Shown here piece after piece: positions 1-11,013 of a stretch of 64,000 nt of DNA. The notes beneath the pieces were generated by a model that did not search any database, had not been told where the DNA came from, and saw only the letters and a list, made by a program, of their open reading frames with translations. The number at the start of each line of letters is the position of its first letter. The first letter of the stretch is position 1. The DNA lies in contig MSED01000002.1 in assembly GCA_002099365.1 (NCBI GenBank), positions 2,480,001 to 2,544,000 of the forward strand, read 5' to 3'. The stretch comes from Phialophora verrucosa. Taxonomy: Eukaryota; Ascomycota; Eurotiomycetes; Chaetothyriales; Herpotrichiellaceae. The position numbers and the translations under genes were made by a program.

Positions 1-2
1 CG

Positions 3-1733
3 ATGCACGTCGAAGATGCTCCACCGACCGGGATTTCCGTTCCAGCAAAGTTATCGCTGTGGCAAGCCATTCGGAAATGGCCCAAGGTGGCGGGATACTG
101 CCTTGCCTTGACGACTGCGATATTGCTATGGGGCTATGACATGGCAATGGTCGGGAACCTTGCTTCCCTGCCAGAATTCCAGTACGTCCTTTCTGTGTTC
201 TAGACTTTTGTGCGTGCACTGATACAGTGGTTCGCAGGCGTGACTACGGCGTGCTCTACGAGGAAGAGTGGATCATCGAGTCCAAATGGATGAGTGCCTG
301 GAATGCCGGAAGTCCCATCGGCATGATGCTGGGAGCCCTCGCCGGCGGTGTCCTCCTTGACCACTATGGTCGCCGTCTCTCTCTCGGACTGGGGAGTCTC
401 TCCTCGAGCGTGGGCGTCGCGGTCATTTGGGCGTCACAATACAGCGGAAGCCCTCAGGGCATATTCCTGCTGGGCAAGTTGCTGATGGGGTTGGCCATTG
501 GAGTGGTCGTGACTGCTACTCAGACCTACATGTCTGAGCTTTTGCCGTCCACCTTGCGCGGACCGGTCATTGCGTTCTTCCCTGTTTTCTTTTTGTTGGG
601 TCAGCTCATCTCTGCCGTGATTGTCTTCGCCGCCGAAGACGTGGAAGGGCCAACTTCATATCGGATGTGCATCATTTCACAGTGGCCCTTCTCCGCAGTG
701 CCGCTGATAGTCGCCCTCCTTTTGCCTGAGAGTCCCATCCATCTTGTCCGCCAGGGCAAACTGGAAGCCGCACTCAAAGCACAGAAGCGTCTCGACCGAG
801 CCTGCGAAGATTCCCAAGGCTACATCGAACAGCTTCAGGCCCTCATCCTGCATGAACAAGAGACCGCTGGTTCCGATGAGAGCACGTACCTCGACTGCTT
901 CAGGGGTGTTGACAGACGCCGCACCATTATTGTCATTTTCGCAGCCATCATGCCGCAACTCTTTGCATTGCCCATCCTTGGCGACGGCCCTTACTTCTTG
1001 CAGATTGCCGGCATGGATTCCGAGAACAGTCTGATCTTTCTCATCGCCGGAATTTGTGGTGGCCTGCTCGGGACCGTCATCAGTATGTGGCTGCTCACGT
1101 TTGTTGGACGGAGGAGGATTTCGCTCGTAACATTGGCACCAGTGACTTTTCTGTGGTTGGGCAGTAAGTCACGTTTGCCATTCCTCTGGCTATGGTCGGG
1201 ATCGGAAAATGCTGACCATGTTCTGCAGTGGGCATCGCTGGATGCTTCGATTCCGCCGTGTCACCATGGTGAGTCAACCAACACTGACAAGACCCTTCCT
1301 TGTTCGCGAATGGCTAAATCTCACTAGGTACGTTGGGGTGACTCTGAACCTGGTCACCTTCATTATTGCCTTGGGCATCTGGCCAGCGTCATACGTGATT
1401 GGGGGCGAGGCATCCTCTCTCCGGCTTCGTGCTAGGAGTCAAGGAATCGGATGGGCAACGGGTGGCCTGGCGAATTTCGTCTTCAGCACCGTCACCCCCT
1501 TCATCTACAATGCCGACTCGGGCAATCTGCGGTCGAAAATTGGTTTTGTCTGGACGGGACTGTGCGTGCTTACGTTTGCGTTGTTCTGGTATCTTGTTCC
1601 GGAGATGCTCGGACGTACACCCCTCCAGCTTGACTTGATGTTCGAGCAGAAACTCCCAGCCAGGAAGTTTCGTAAGTGGGAGGGGCAGTCGATCGAACTG
1701 ATGATTGTCGGCACCAAAGAGGACCAGGAATGA
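3..1733 (+). CDS. MFS sugar (alpha-glucoside-type) transporter, possibly 5'-partial
   Basis: Predicted plasma-membrane sugar:proton symporter of the major facilitator superfamily. Exons 3-181, 238-1163, 1229-1268 and 1328-1733 join in frame to 516 residues. All three introns (56, 65 and 59 bp) have GT-AG ends. Visible hallmarks are LLWGYDMAMVGNLASLPEFQ in TM1, the loop 2-3 motif DHYGRRLS, the PESP motif after TM6 (LLLPESPIHLVRQGK) and VGRRR in the second half. These are typical of fungal maltose/alpha-glucoside permeases. The first in-frame ATG is at the extreme window edge and gives a short N-terminal tail, so the true start could lie outside the window. The substrate cannot be read from sequence. 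Other sugar-porter subfamilies remain possible. Confidence 0.8.
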
Positions 1734-2496
1734 TGTACAAAGCAGCTCAAAGATCCCAATGATGTAGATTTGGAGTTGTTCATAGTCGCCACCACTGCTG
1801 TTCCCGAAGAACCCACGACCCTGAATATAGTGAAGTTCGGATTCTTTCATGTTCATCGATGTGGTCTAGTTCTCCCAGGCTGACATAGTAATCCTATGAA
1901 GGAGGGATATCAGAGCCGTAGAGGAGGCGTAGAGGACATTTCAGCAGAGGTCTTCGGACAAAGTACAACCTGGCGTCATCATCCACTGCACCGCGGCAGT
2001 TGCAGTTATAGTAAACGTAGAGTTGCCGAAATATCCAGCCCATGCAATTTGGTTGCTTAGTCCTCTTTAGTATGCTCAGTATCGCCCTGTTCGACGCTGG
2101 TGTCATCATCCCATAGATATCGGAGGCTAAAATCCCGGGCAAGACCAGCAAACAAAGGAGTCGATTCATGGGAATACTGCTTGGATTCGATCAATGAAAA
2201 TTCGTCATACACATTCGGCATACAATGTAAAGTCGGAAGTAGACCAGCTCGGGGAATTGTGCATTGAAATCAGATCCCATCACCACATCCAATTCGATTT
2301 CCGGTAGGGCTGCCGTGTAGTACATGATGCGTGGATGACCTGCTGACTTCTGGTTGCAAGATAATCGGCGCATGAGATATGCGGCAGTCGCAGACGCAGT
2401 CGTAGCCATGTACTTTGAGGCAGGAAGCACCATGCTATGCTAAAGCTTGAGGTAGTTCATCCATGGACCTTAGCTGCTCGCTTCGCTGTCTGATTC
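1734..2496. other. Intergenic region, convergent 3' ends
   Basis: This holds the 3' flanks of the MFS transporter and of the SURP gene, which converge here. Short open frames on the minus strand (1894-2169, 2191-2433) show no recognisable domain or codon pattern, so I do not call them genes. Confidence 0.5.
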
Positions 2497-5118
2497 CTAT
2501 TCAAACATATCGTCGAAGTCCACAGCTTTGGGGCGAACCCTACGACCTTGAGACATCATCGGCACATGCATAGATTTTGTGATAGTCTCCTCCTCTGCTG
2601 TTCTGCTCGGTGTTGGCTCCACCTCATTCGACTTTGCGGGAGGCTCGCACTCCTCTGCAGGCGGCGGTGGTGGCGGCACTGGCTCGGTTTCTTCATCACT
2701 GCTATCAGCCATTGGAACGCCGTCAATATTCTCATCAGTCAAAACTGTTTCGCCATCATCATCATCGTCTTCAGCCATCGGTATACCGTCCATGTTCATT
2801 TCCACATCACTCTCCCGCGTATCAGCAACGGAAATCGTAGGTTTGCTGTGAACGCCTTCACCGCTCTCGTCCTTCGCGTCGACACTCCGCCAGCGATTTA
2901 CGGACCTCTCTTTTTCTTGCTTCTCCTCTGCCTCATTCTCTGCCTTTTTCTGTTCCTCTTCCTTGGTCAGTGGCGGATTTAAGAAACTACTTTCAATCTC
3001 CCTCATCTTCGCTTCCTCGAAAACGCTCCACCCATCCCATAGCCCAAGCACCACTTGGACTTGTCGCCGCCATTTCTCCGCCCTCAATTTGCCCCACTGG
3101 TACTTTTTGGGAAGTTGGCCAAGTTCCTCGAAGGTCTTTTGGTGGAGCAGATGATGCTGGATCAGGGAGCGGTATCGCCAAGCGTGGCGGACACCACTCG
3201 TGGATGAGGCAGAGAGCAAGTCGGAGATGAGATAGAGGGCAACTAGAGAGGAGGGACTAGTATCATTTGCGGTTCGCTTCTTCTCGGTCGATGTTTCGTT
3301 ATCATTTTCGGTGCCAAATTGCTGTCTCGGGGTGCCGTTCTCGTGCTCGTCGGCCTCTGAGTGTTCGGATTCATGGAAGTCTCCATCCGTTGGCCGCTTG
3401 ACGCTGTAACGGAATGGTCTGATCGCGTTCAGCGTGACCAGCTCCGCCACTTCATTCGCTCCGGCTCCGGCATGTTCAATCGCAAACCCTGTCACACGGG
3501 CAACATCACCCTTGCGGAGCTTGGCGTTTGACTCTGGCAAACGAGACAATAAGTGTATGAGTTTCGCCTTCGCCAGCGGATTGAGGTAACCTTGACCATC
3601 GTTATCCGCCGTGACACCGGCAACATCATCGTCGCCTATTCTCTGGTGATCGCGATATCGTCCAGCTAACCCCGAGCCTCTGTCATCGTCAATGCCTTCT
3701 TCGTCGGATGAGTTGTAATCTTCGTCGGAGATGAACTCTTCAAGGTGAGTAGTATACTCGAATTTGAGATCCTCCTTCGGTGGCGCCCAAGTGCTCTGAC
3801 CTTCGAAAAGGACGTCCGCATGTGGCTTTCGCGATCCATACGTAGAGAATGCCTCCCCCTTTCGCCGAGATTTCGCATCCGTTAGGATGTCCCACAATCG
3901 CCAGCGATAATAGACTCCGCCTGTGGACCTTGAATCCCATAGCCAAGACCACTGTTCGTTGCGTTGGATCTCTGGCCGAGACATCAGTAGCGCTTCAAAC
4001 TCTGGACCGTAAGTAAGAAGGTTTTCGATGGTTTTGTGGATCAGACGGAGCTCTTTCAAGTCGCTTGGGATTTGTACGTTGACTTGGGTTGGAGGCAAAT
4101 TGTTCCCTGCTGAGCGTGGTCCGTAGGGTGTTGAGGAGGTATACGACACCGGGGGGGCGAAACGTCCCGGTCTTTGGCCTGGTGGAGGAGCCCGTGATAG
4201 GGAGCTGTGTTGAGGAATGAGTTTGGCGCCAAAGGGCAGATTGTGGGCATTGAGCGAAGGGGTGTTGTTGCTGAGTGAGCCCACACCTGTCAAGGCTGCG
4301 GAGGACAAATGGCGAGAGATAGACAGGTTGAAGCCAAAGCCCAGGTACTTGTTCTGCAGGTGTGACACCATGGTATCTATGTCATTGGCCGGCGTTTCAG
4401 CTGCGAGAGTAACAATTGCCGATGTGGACTTCCGTTCCGTACCCGAGCTTGGCGGAGGCGGAAAGATGCGCACGTTCTCAACAGTCAACGGTGAGGGAGC
4501 GAACAGGCCTTTGATGATAGCAGGCGACGTCCCCGGAGGGAGAGAGGAAAGGTGTAAAGTCGGTTTCGCGGCGGCCTTCTCCTCGGCATCCTTTGTGTCT
4601 TCATCGTCTTCGCGGCTGAAAGCACTTGCGTCTCTTTTGCTGCCACCGTCCTTCCGGTCACCATAAGAGAACATCCTATCCCGTCGATCTCGGTCGTAAT
4701 CTGGATCTCGATCTCGAACTTGTCGACCCGCGTATTCATCGTAATGTCTCTTCTTTCCAAACCCCAGCGTATGTCCCGAGCTTCCAGGTCCACTCCGTGG
4801 CAGGGACGGACTCGACCCCAGGCTTCCCGGTCCGCTCTTCAGGCCTGAGCTTGTGAAATGTCGTTTTCCCGGTCCCGAGGACCCGAAGCCACCACCGCCG
4901 CCGCCAGCGCCAAAGCCTCCTCTTCCCGGCCTAGGAGTCTGGTTGGATTGTTGATCTCCGTCATCGTCAAAGCTCTTAACAAAATCCTCGAGAGCAGCCG
5001 CAGTCTCTGCCTTCTCTCGCGCTTTCTTGGCTTCGGCTTCGGCCTTCTGTCGTTCGAAGATCGATTTCTTTGGGGGAGCGGAGAGTTTGGCGGAAATGTC
5101 AGGGTCCGAAGGGGTCAT
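2497..5118 (-). CDS. U2 snRNP-associated SURP-domain protein (SR140/U2SURP homologue)
   Basis: Nuclear pre-mRNA splicing factor of the U2SURP/SR140 family, 873 residues in one uninterrupted exon. The N-terminus carries the family signature SIFERQKAEAEAKKAREK, followed by a Gly/Ser-rich linker. An RRM-like region lies around residues 180-270 (LHLSSLPPGTSPAIIKGLF). A SURP module is at about 350-410 (ELRLIHKTIENLLTYGPEFE, then WSWLWDS and YYRWRLWDI). A CID-like alpha-helical domain follows at about 510-720. The acidic C-terminus ends with RVRPKAVDFDDMFE, a typical end for this family. The start ATG at 5116-5118 is the first in frame and gives the conserved N-terminus. The absence of introns is unusual for this window but the frame is clean. 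Its partners would be U2 snRNP proteins. A second spliceosomal gene (PRP4-type kinase) lies at the right edge, with no reason to link the two. Confidence 0.88.
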   Translation of the reverse strand: MTPSDPDISAKLSAPPKKSIFERQKAEAEAKKAREKAETAAALEDFVKSFDDDGDQQSNQTPRPGRGGFGAGGGGGGFGSSGPGKRHFTSSGLKSGPGSLGSSPSLPRSGPGSSGHTLGFGKKRHYDEYAGRQVRDRDPDYDRDRRDRMFSYGDRKDGGSKRDASAFSREDDEDTKDAEEKAAAKPTLHLSSLPPGTSPAIIKGLFAPSPLTVENVRIFPPPPSSGTERKSTSAIVTLAAETPANDIDTMVSHLQNKYLGFGFNLSISRHLSSAALTGVGSLSNNTPSLNAHNLPFGAKLIPQHSSLSRAPPPGQRPGRFAPPVSYTSSTPYGPRSAGNNLPPTQVNVQIPSDLKELRLIHKTIENLLTYGPEFEALLMSRPEIQRNEQWSWLWDSRSTGGVYYRWRLWDILTDAKSRRKGEAFSTYGSRKPHADVLFEGQSTWAPPKEDLKFEYTTHLEEFISDEDYNSSDEEGIDDDRGSGLAGRYRDHQRIGDDDVAGVTADNDGQGYLNPLAKAKLIHLLSRLPESNAKLRKGDVARVTGFAIEHAGAGANEVAELVTLNAIRPFRYSVKRPTDGDFHESEHSEADEHENGTPRQQFGTENDNETSTEKKRTANDTSPSSLVALYLISDLLSASSTSGVRHAWRYRSLIQHHLLHQKTFEELGQLPKKYQWGKLRAEKWRRQVQVVLGLWDGWSVFEEAKMREIESSFLNPPLTKEEEQKKAENEAEEKQEKERSVNRWRSVDAKDESGEGVHSKPTISVADTRESDVEMNMDGIPMAEDDDDDGETVLTDENIDGVPMADSSDEETEPVPPPPPPAEECEPPAKSNEVEPTPSRTAEEETITKSMHVPMMSQGRRVRPKAVDFDDMFE

Positions 5119-5799
5119 CGTGATCGTTTTACCCGGTCGTTGAGAACATAAGGCAACATGTCCTCCCTGCCCAAAAGCTTCAACTGAGCCTCAGCAAATG
5201 TGCTCCAGTGAGGTGCGGAACCAACAAGAGAAAGACGCCCCGGGATATGCAAGGCTGGCGGTTCGCGCTAGCGGCACGGAAAAACCTTATACCTCGCGCA
5301 TTCGCAGCCTCACGCGCCTCGCTCTCATGCTTCGCGATACGAGCATTGTGAAAACTGGTCGCAGCTCGTGCCGCATTTTATGTACACTCTCCTCCCACCT
5401 TACATTGACGTCGCTGCATCGCTTGGCTCGCCTTCATATAACGTTCAACCCCGGAGTTAATCCCTGCACAACCATTTTTGTGGCTGAAAGAGTCAAGGAC
5501 GCTGAAGACATCTCGACATAGCGCCCCGTTTCCTGGACACAAAGCTGAGCTGCCAGGCATATCTCATTGGTGTTTGACATGCGGTGCGCCTCGTGGTGTG
5601 GCACCGGTCCTAAAACAAGCCTTTAAATTCCCACCTCTTAGCACCGGGCCTCGCGCCCGAACAACATCTATCAATCTTGGGACGTCAGACGAATTCCTAT
5701 GCCCGATGATGAGTTTCGTGCGGAAGTCAGGATGCCAAAGGATTGTCGAAACGGGGTGAACGACGCGCTTGAGGAACTGGAAAAGGAGGAAGTGTTTAC
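5119..5799. other. Intergenic region upstream of the SURP gene
   Basis: This contains the presumed promoter of the minus-strand SURP gene (first few hundred bases above 5118). No convincing coding sequence is visible. Confidence 0.4.
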
Positions 5800-5829
5800 A
5801 CGCAAGTGATGACCATGCACGGAAAATGT

Positions 5830-6245
5830 CTGTCATGTATGAGCCTTTCATGGCCCTGCTTATGTAGGCCATCTATTGCAGCCTCCTAACGCCCAATTTC
5901 TTGAGCCAACATGGCGTACCAGGCGTACTCGTTTGGAAAATGTTCTAAAAGTTGGAATCCAGCGAAACCAGTCATGTGGAAACCATCCTGCGAAAACAGT
6001 AGCGGCGTATTCCCAGTAGCATGGATACAAACCAGCGAACTCCCAGTCTAGAGGAACGATATCAGCAATAGTGCCTTTTCTAACCATGATATTCCCATGC
6101 GTCAAACAGGTTTATGGCTGCGCAAGACAACAGGGAGAATTTGGCGGTAGTATTTCGATTTCTGCTTCAAGGCCTCAGATTCTCGACACTTCCTGACCAA
6201 CGCATCACAAAGCTCTGCCTCGGTGTTGAACGGGCCTGTAGCGCC
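5830..6245 (-). pseudogene. Broken aminoglycoside-phosphotransferase (APH)-family kinase
   Basis: Three minus-strand frames together spell the C-terminal half of a fungal APH-domain kinase. The upstream piece (about 6245-6105) reads GPFNTEAELCDALVRKC and ends PVVLRSHKPV. The middle piece (about 6104-5945) starts THGNIMVRK and continues IVPLDWEFAGLYPCYWEY, which includes the HGN catalytic-loop motif and the DWE metal-binding motif. The last piece reads EHFPNEYAWYAMLAQEIGR and then meets an in-frame TAG at 5886-5888. One base is missing at about 6104 between the first two pieces, and the frame shifts again near 5942. No intron with good splice sites explains either break. With two frameshifts and a stop, and no N-terminal lobe recognisable upstream, this is a decayed gene. 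The family includes small-molecule and choline kinases; the substrate is unknown. Confidence 0.75.
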
Positions 6246-7437
6246 AAGGCGCGAGGCGTCGCGGCCGGGTGGCTGCCCATCCTGGCTCGCCTTTGACTCG
6301 CGCGACGAGGGTGAGCACAGGGCGGCATCACCCACGGTGAAGCGCGAGCAGTTTTTCCAGCAACGAGTATTACTCGTAAACGCTGCTCTCCGCGCTCACG
6401 TGCGCCGCCGCAAGGCGCCCGGCAGTGGGTGAGGCTCTTCTCTCCCAACACGAGTGCTCACCCTCCCTGCGTTCACAACTCAAGCCTGCTCACCCTCTGC
6501 TCACTCTGAGTCAACTTCAGCCACCTCGCAACTGTTTAATAGCCTCGGTATGGAAAGTTCTTGCAGTTCCCGAGAATGGTCGGATATCAACTCTCTGGGC
6601 AAGAAATAGATATAGATTGACTCATCTAGCCAGAGAATATACTCCTCACATACTCTGTACACGTATACGTTCTCCTGGGGTTTTGCCTGGAGGAGTAGTG
6701 GTGTGAGCAGGAGGGCCACCGAGGCACCCTTCCCTCGTGGGTGGTGGGGCGCTTAGCGAGCCGTTTGGAGGTCGTGGAGGTGCCAGTCTCAAACCCGGTC
6801 TATCGATAGGTTATCTTTATTCAAAGTTTGAGACCGGTCCAATCGAGATTCTCGAAGACTCCAGTGAGCCAATGTGAGCGAGAATCTTCTACTGGGTCGA
6901 GCGAAGGGGGTCAAGCTTTGGCCAGCCTCGCCAGGCACTCGCGGCACTGTGCCACTCACGGCTTAAAACTCTGAACACTCGTGCTTGTCGTGCATAAACC
7001 AGCTTCTAGCCATCGCTAATTGAGGCCTTGTCCTATAAGGTCACAGACCTAACATACCTCCACCACCACGCTAGGGCCTACTTGGGCCTAATCCAAGGAT
7101 CGAGAAAGAATGAGGGCGCACGTTATTAGCGATGGCAAACCCGGCCGTTTTAATCCTCTCCTCACCCACCCGGCTCGCCTGGTCTCCCTTTCGCTCCAAT
7201 TCCATGCTTACAGGCTCAACAGGCTTCATCGACGCACCAGCTCAACGCGATCTTTCGTCGATACAGTCGCTCGTTACACCATATCTTCTGAACCTCTTGT
7301 CGACAACCGGGTTTCAGCTCTTTCATTGCGCGGCATAACCCTGGGCCGCTGTCAGACCCACCTGTATTCTCGCGCCGATCACCATCGCGCGCGTTTTCCC
7401 GTGGTTCCTCTGAAGTCGGCCATCATTGACCGCAGCC
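6246..7437. other. Intergenic region with two stem-loop-forming inverted repeats
   Basis: No gene is supported here. There are two adjacent inverted repeats: GTCTCAAAC (6786-6794) with GTTTGAGAC (6826-6834), and AGATTCTCG (6846-6854) with CGAGAATCT (6879-6887). The right end is the likely promoter and 5' UTR of the gene starting at 7438. Confidence 0.4.
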
Positions 7438-8259
7438 ATGGCTCCCAGTCACCGCTACGACCTCCTCAAAGAGAGTGACGACCTTAGAGACGAGCCCAAG
7501 GATGAGCCTCAACACAACAGAATACCCAGCTTACCGCCCTGGTGGAAAGTTGTGTTCTATATGCTGCTGGCAGCGAGCGCTGGTCTGGGCGGTGCGTTTG
7601 GCGTAGTCCTCGCCACCACTTTACTGAAATCCAGCGGCAGTGCTGCAGCCAGTGTGGCTGCTTCCACGACGACCGTTACCGCAACCATCACACCCACCTT
7701 ATCCCCGAACCTCGCCATCCCTACTACTTCCGTTGATGTTGTCAAAGACCACGTCACGGACCCTGAGGATCTGGCCGGCGAGGTGCTCGAGTGCGGCTAC
7801 TCTCCCGAGGAAGCACGCGAGCGGGGATGTGTTTACGATGTCATGATGCAGGATTGGGTCCCGGAACCATGTTACGATCCCACCCTGACAGAAAAATACC
7901 TCGCGCAAGGAAACTACACCTGGTATGCGGACGCGAACGGGACGGTAATGTCGGACGAGGAAATGCGCAAAGGCAACCACCGTGCAGCATGGATGGCGGC
8001 GAGATATCATAAAGAGCACTGCATCTTCTCGTGGGAGAAACTGATCCGCGCGCTGCGCAACAACTGGGCCATCAGCCAAGAACTGTTGTCTTACGACCAC
8101 GTTCTTCACTGCCGTATGCAGACGCTGGGTGGAGAGATGCACAGGCGTGACGGCGACGGCATCAGCGTCTACGCACCTACCAACTACGCCAAATGTGCAT
8201 TGTACAACACCTGGAGAGACGATTTTGTCCCGGACAAACATTCCTCAGTCGACAAGTAA
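7438..8259 (+). CDS. Fungal single-pass membrane protein of unknown function
   Basis: Intronless gene of 273 residues. I chose the ATG at 7438 because its context (GCAGCCATGG) is strong; an in-frame ATG 12 bases upstream is weaker. The N-terminus is hydrophilic. One membrane segment at about residues 40-65 (VVFYMLLAASAGLGGAFGVV) is followed by a Ser/Thr/Val-rich stalk. The conserved outer part contains CGYSPEEARERGCVYDVMMQ, an LTEKYLAQGNYTWYAD stretch with an N-glycosylation site, HKEHCIFSWEKLIRAL and a Cys near HVLHC. This layout (a CGxSPxEARxRGC motif, then HC and HHC-like motifs) is recurrent in lineage-expanded ascomycete proteins with no assigned role. I recognise the family pattern but no function. 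The probable topology is type II. Confidence 0.75.
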   Translation: MAPSHRYDLLKESDDLRDEPKDEPQHNRIPSLPPWWKVVFYMLLAASAGLGGAFGVVLATTLLKSSGSAAASVAASTTTVTATITPTLSPNLAIPTTSVDVVKDHVTDPEDLAGEVLECGYSPEEARERGCVYDVMMQDWVPEPCYDPTLTEKYLAQGNYTWYADANGTVMSDEEMRKGNHRAAWMAARYHKEHCIFSWEKLIRALRNNWAISQELLSYDHVLHCRMQTLGGEMHRRDGDGISVYAPTNYAKCALYNTWRDDFVPDKHSSVDK

Positions 8260-9578
8260 TATTCTGTCAACTTTGCACGTCCGAAGGGGTTTATCGCTGC
8301 ACAGCAATGGATGCATTGAAGAATGGTCCGGATCCATGTTGTCGCAAATCATTATGAAAAGCGGGAGCGAGCAGGTGGTCAGGACTTCATCTAGTGGTCC
8401 GGCTTTTGGATCCAAATTTTTCCGAGGATGATGTGAGACCAGAGTCGGAAATTGAAGAGTGTACAAACACTTCGAATGGCGAACCCTAATGTTTAGTATG
8501 GCCTATATAATATACAACATCATCTGAGGAGTTGTCTACGAGCCGAAGAACGGCTAGTGCAAGATCCATATTAAATCCACTAAGGTCGTGATTCTGCCGC
8601 ATGCCGTGCCATGGCCGCGGAGGACAAGAGGGATATGTATGTCGGTATCACATGCACATCCCTTGCCAGGAAGACCCCTGCAGAATTCTCTGATCAATGA
8701 CAATTCCTCAGAAGTCATGCACTAGGCTAAGTTGTCAATAGCTACAGGGCTATCCAACACCCAAGAAGCTCTGCTCGAATGCCTTCGACACTAGGACTGC
8801 CACGACCGGGGAAGTTCCCATTGATGCGTTTGATAGTGTCAGGTCAACACTCAAGCCCCAGGCGAGGCACGTGGCCCCGGAAGTGAGGTTGCGTGATGCT
8901 TATGAGGAAGCTCGCATATTGATGAGGTTTATAATGAGGAATAGCTCTTTCGAATGCCTAATCCCTTTCGGAATTATTCTCAGCCTCGCTGATACTGCAA
9001 ATCGTCCTCCGTAGGCTGTCTCTTGCTCTTCCGATTGACCGGGATGCGGGACACCTGCAACTTCGCCGCACCAAATCGCGACGCGTCTCACGGCAGAGCC
9101 CATGGGTGTTTGAGAAGACCGTCTGGTCTCCGAGGGGTAGAAAGGTCACCACGTATCTCGACGCCCTCGCAAAGAACGTTAAGAAGGCGACCCTTCAAGG
9201 GTCGTGGCATTCTGGTTAAGCAAGTTCATCACTACTTGCTAATGACGACAATATATATTAAGAACTTAGTATCAAGACACTCGCGATACTTGGCGAGGCC
9301 GGGACACTAAGGTGTGTAGATCCGAGTCTTCTTGGAGTTTACGAGTGGGCGCTAATCTGTGCCTACGGCGGCCAGTTTGACCGCGTGAGCATGACCCAGA
9401 TGCTCTGCAGCAGAATGCACCGCGACCTTTGAGCTGCAGTCTGCTCGTAAAGGCCGATGCGAGATTCGCAGCACCTCAACTGTCAGATCCTGGCTTTTCT
9501 GGGCCGGCAGAACGGGCCTCATCAATAATCATACCAATTCAACGCCGACTATTACTGATCCTTGGGCTGTGTAAGACG
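8260..9578. other. Intergenic region to the left of the hxn-like cluster
   Basis: About 1.3 kb between the membrane-protein gene and the 3' end of the first monooxygenase. Only short, overlapping open frames on both strands; none has a domain signature. It forms the left boundary of the catabolic cluster. Confidence 0.4.
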
Positions 9579-11013
9579 TCAAAGGCGACCTTGAAGAACA
9601 ATAGCCTTGGGTACACCATCTGCCGCACGAAGGCATTCAGGAGGCCAGTATTGATCAACCTGTCATGATGTCAGCAACAGCACTGAGTCACTGAACTTAG
9701 GGTTCACTTACATCCTTCTCGACTTGATATCCCAGCAATTTCGGTGCCAACTCCGAATCTCTCCAGGGCAAAGCCTCTCCTGGCTCCTTTGCCCTCAATT
9801 TCCGGTCTCTCTCTTCTTGTTCCGGGCCATCATGCAGATGGTAGAGATATTGTTGCAAATTGCCCCTTTCCACGAGCATTCGAGTGCGGTCCTTCCGACA
9901 TTTCTCATAGATTTCGAGTAACCGCTTCTTCGTCGTGGCGGATTTCGGGTTTGGTGCCCTCGAAAACAACTCGCCCAACACACCAGCATCCTCAAGACAC
10001 ATCCCTGCTCCCGAAGCAAGATAGGGCAGGGTGGCGTGCACCGCATCGCCGAGCATGGTGAGCGTTCCAGACGGATGGCTCCAGGAATCCATACCCGTCC
10101 GAATTTGAAGCCGCCACTTATACACCGACATGCATAATGCCAGGAGCTTGGGTATCCGAGGATCCCAATCTTTGAACAGAGCACGCATCTCGTCAACATC
10201 ACCTTGGAGGGTATTTGCGCCCTCTAAAGGCATGTCGTCCGGTACTAAGAGAACCATGTTAAACAGCTCACCGCCACGGAGGACATAGTTGACCGCATGC
10301 GCGTCAGGCCCGAGCCAGTAGTTAACTTGTGGGTCCGTAACGAAAGTCGCCAACTCGGGATCTTTGAGCATATCTGCAGTCGATAACAAAAGCCGGTAGG
10401 CAAGATCGCCCGTCCGAGTCGGGGGGTCTGGACGGCCCAGAATAATCTCACGCAGCGTCGAGTTGATCCCGTCAGCCCCAACAACAAGGTCTGCCTCGCA
10501 CTCTTGGCCAGATTGTAGCACCACGGTGGCTGTATCGGCGCCGTCACTTGCTATCCTTACGTCTGTTACTCTTGATCGCACTTTGATGTTAGCGCCCAAC
10601 TCTACTGCTCGCTCGAGTAGGCATCGATGAAGATTGGCCCGGTGGAAGTCCCAGTAGAACGTTCCTGGATATGCCTTTGCGCTCTCGTAGCAGTTCATAT
10701 GCGTAATCAAATTCCCTTTCCAACCGAGCATATTGACACGCGTGGGCGCTGTGGCATATTGCTCGAGGTGTTCGCGCAGGCCCCATGATTGCAGGATGCG
10801 GCATGAATTAGGCAGGATCTGTATCCCAGCTCCGACTTCGCCAATCTCCTCGGCGCCTTCCAGAATGGTGACTTTGTGTCCGGCGAGGAGCAGTGCAATA
10901 GCAGCACCAACGCCTCCTAAACCAGCTCCTGCGACTATGATGTTGAGCTGTGTAGAAGGATCGCGACGCAGGGGTGACTTGACCGGGATGGTTGATGCGG
11001 ACATGTTGACCAT
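9579..11013 (-). CDS. hxnX: FAD-dependent monooxygenase, salicylate-hydroxylase-like (hxnX-type)
   Basis: Flavoprotein hydroxylase of the salicylate / 6-hydroxynicotinate 3-monooxygenase group. Exons 11013-9712 and 9659-9579 give 460 residues. The 52-bp intron starts GTAAGT; reading through it would end the protein early at VSEP, whereas splicing gives EKDVDQYW, the usual end pattern of this family. Visible motifs are the dinucleotide-binding GAGLGGVGAAIAL (about 28-40), the DG motif ADLVVGADGINS, and the second FAD motif GDAVHATLPYLASGAG with CLEDA. In A. nidulans HxnX is reported to act on 6-hydroxynicotinate to give 2,5-dihydroxypyridine; I infer the same role from the neighbours. The start could also be the second ATG (11002-11004). 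On sequence alone it could be a salicylate hydroxylase. Confidence 0.82.
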
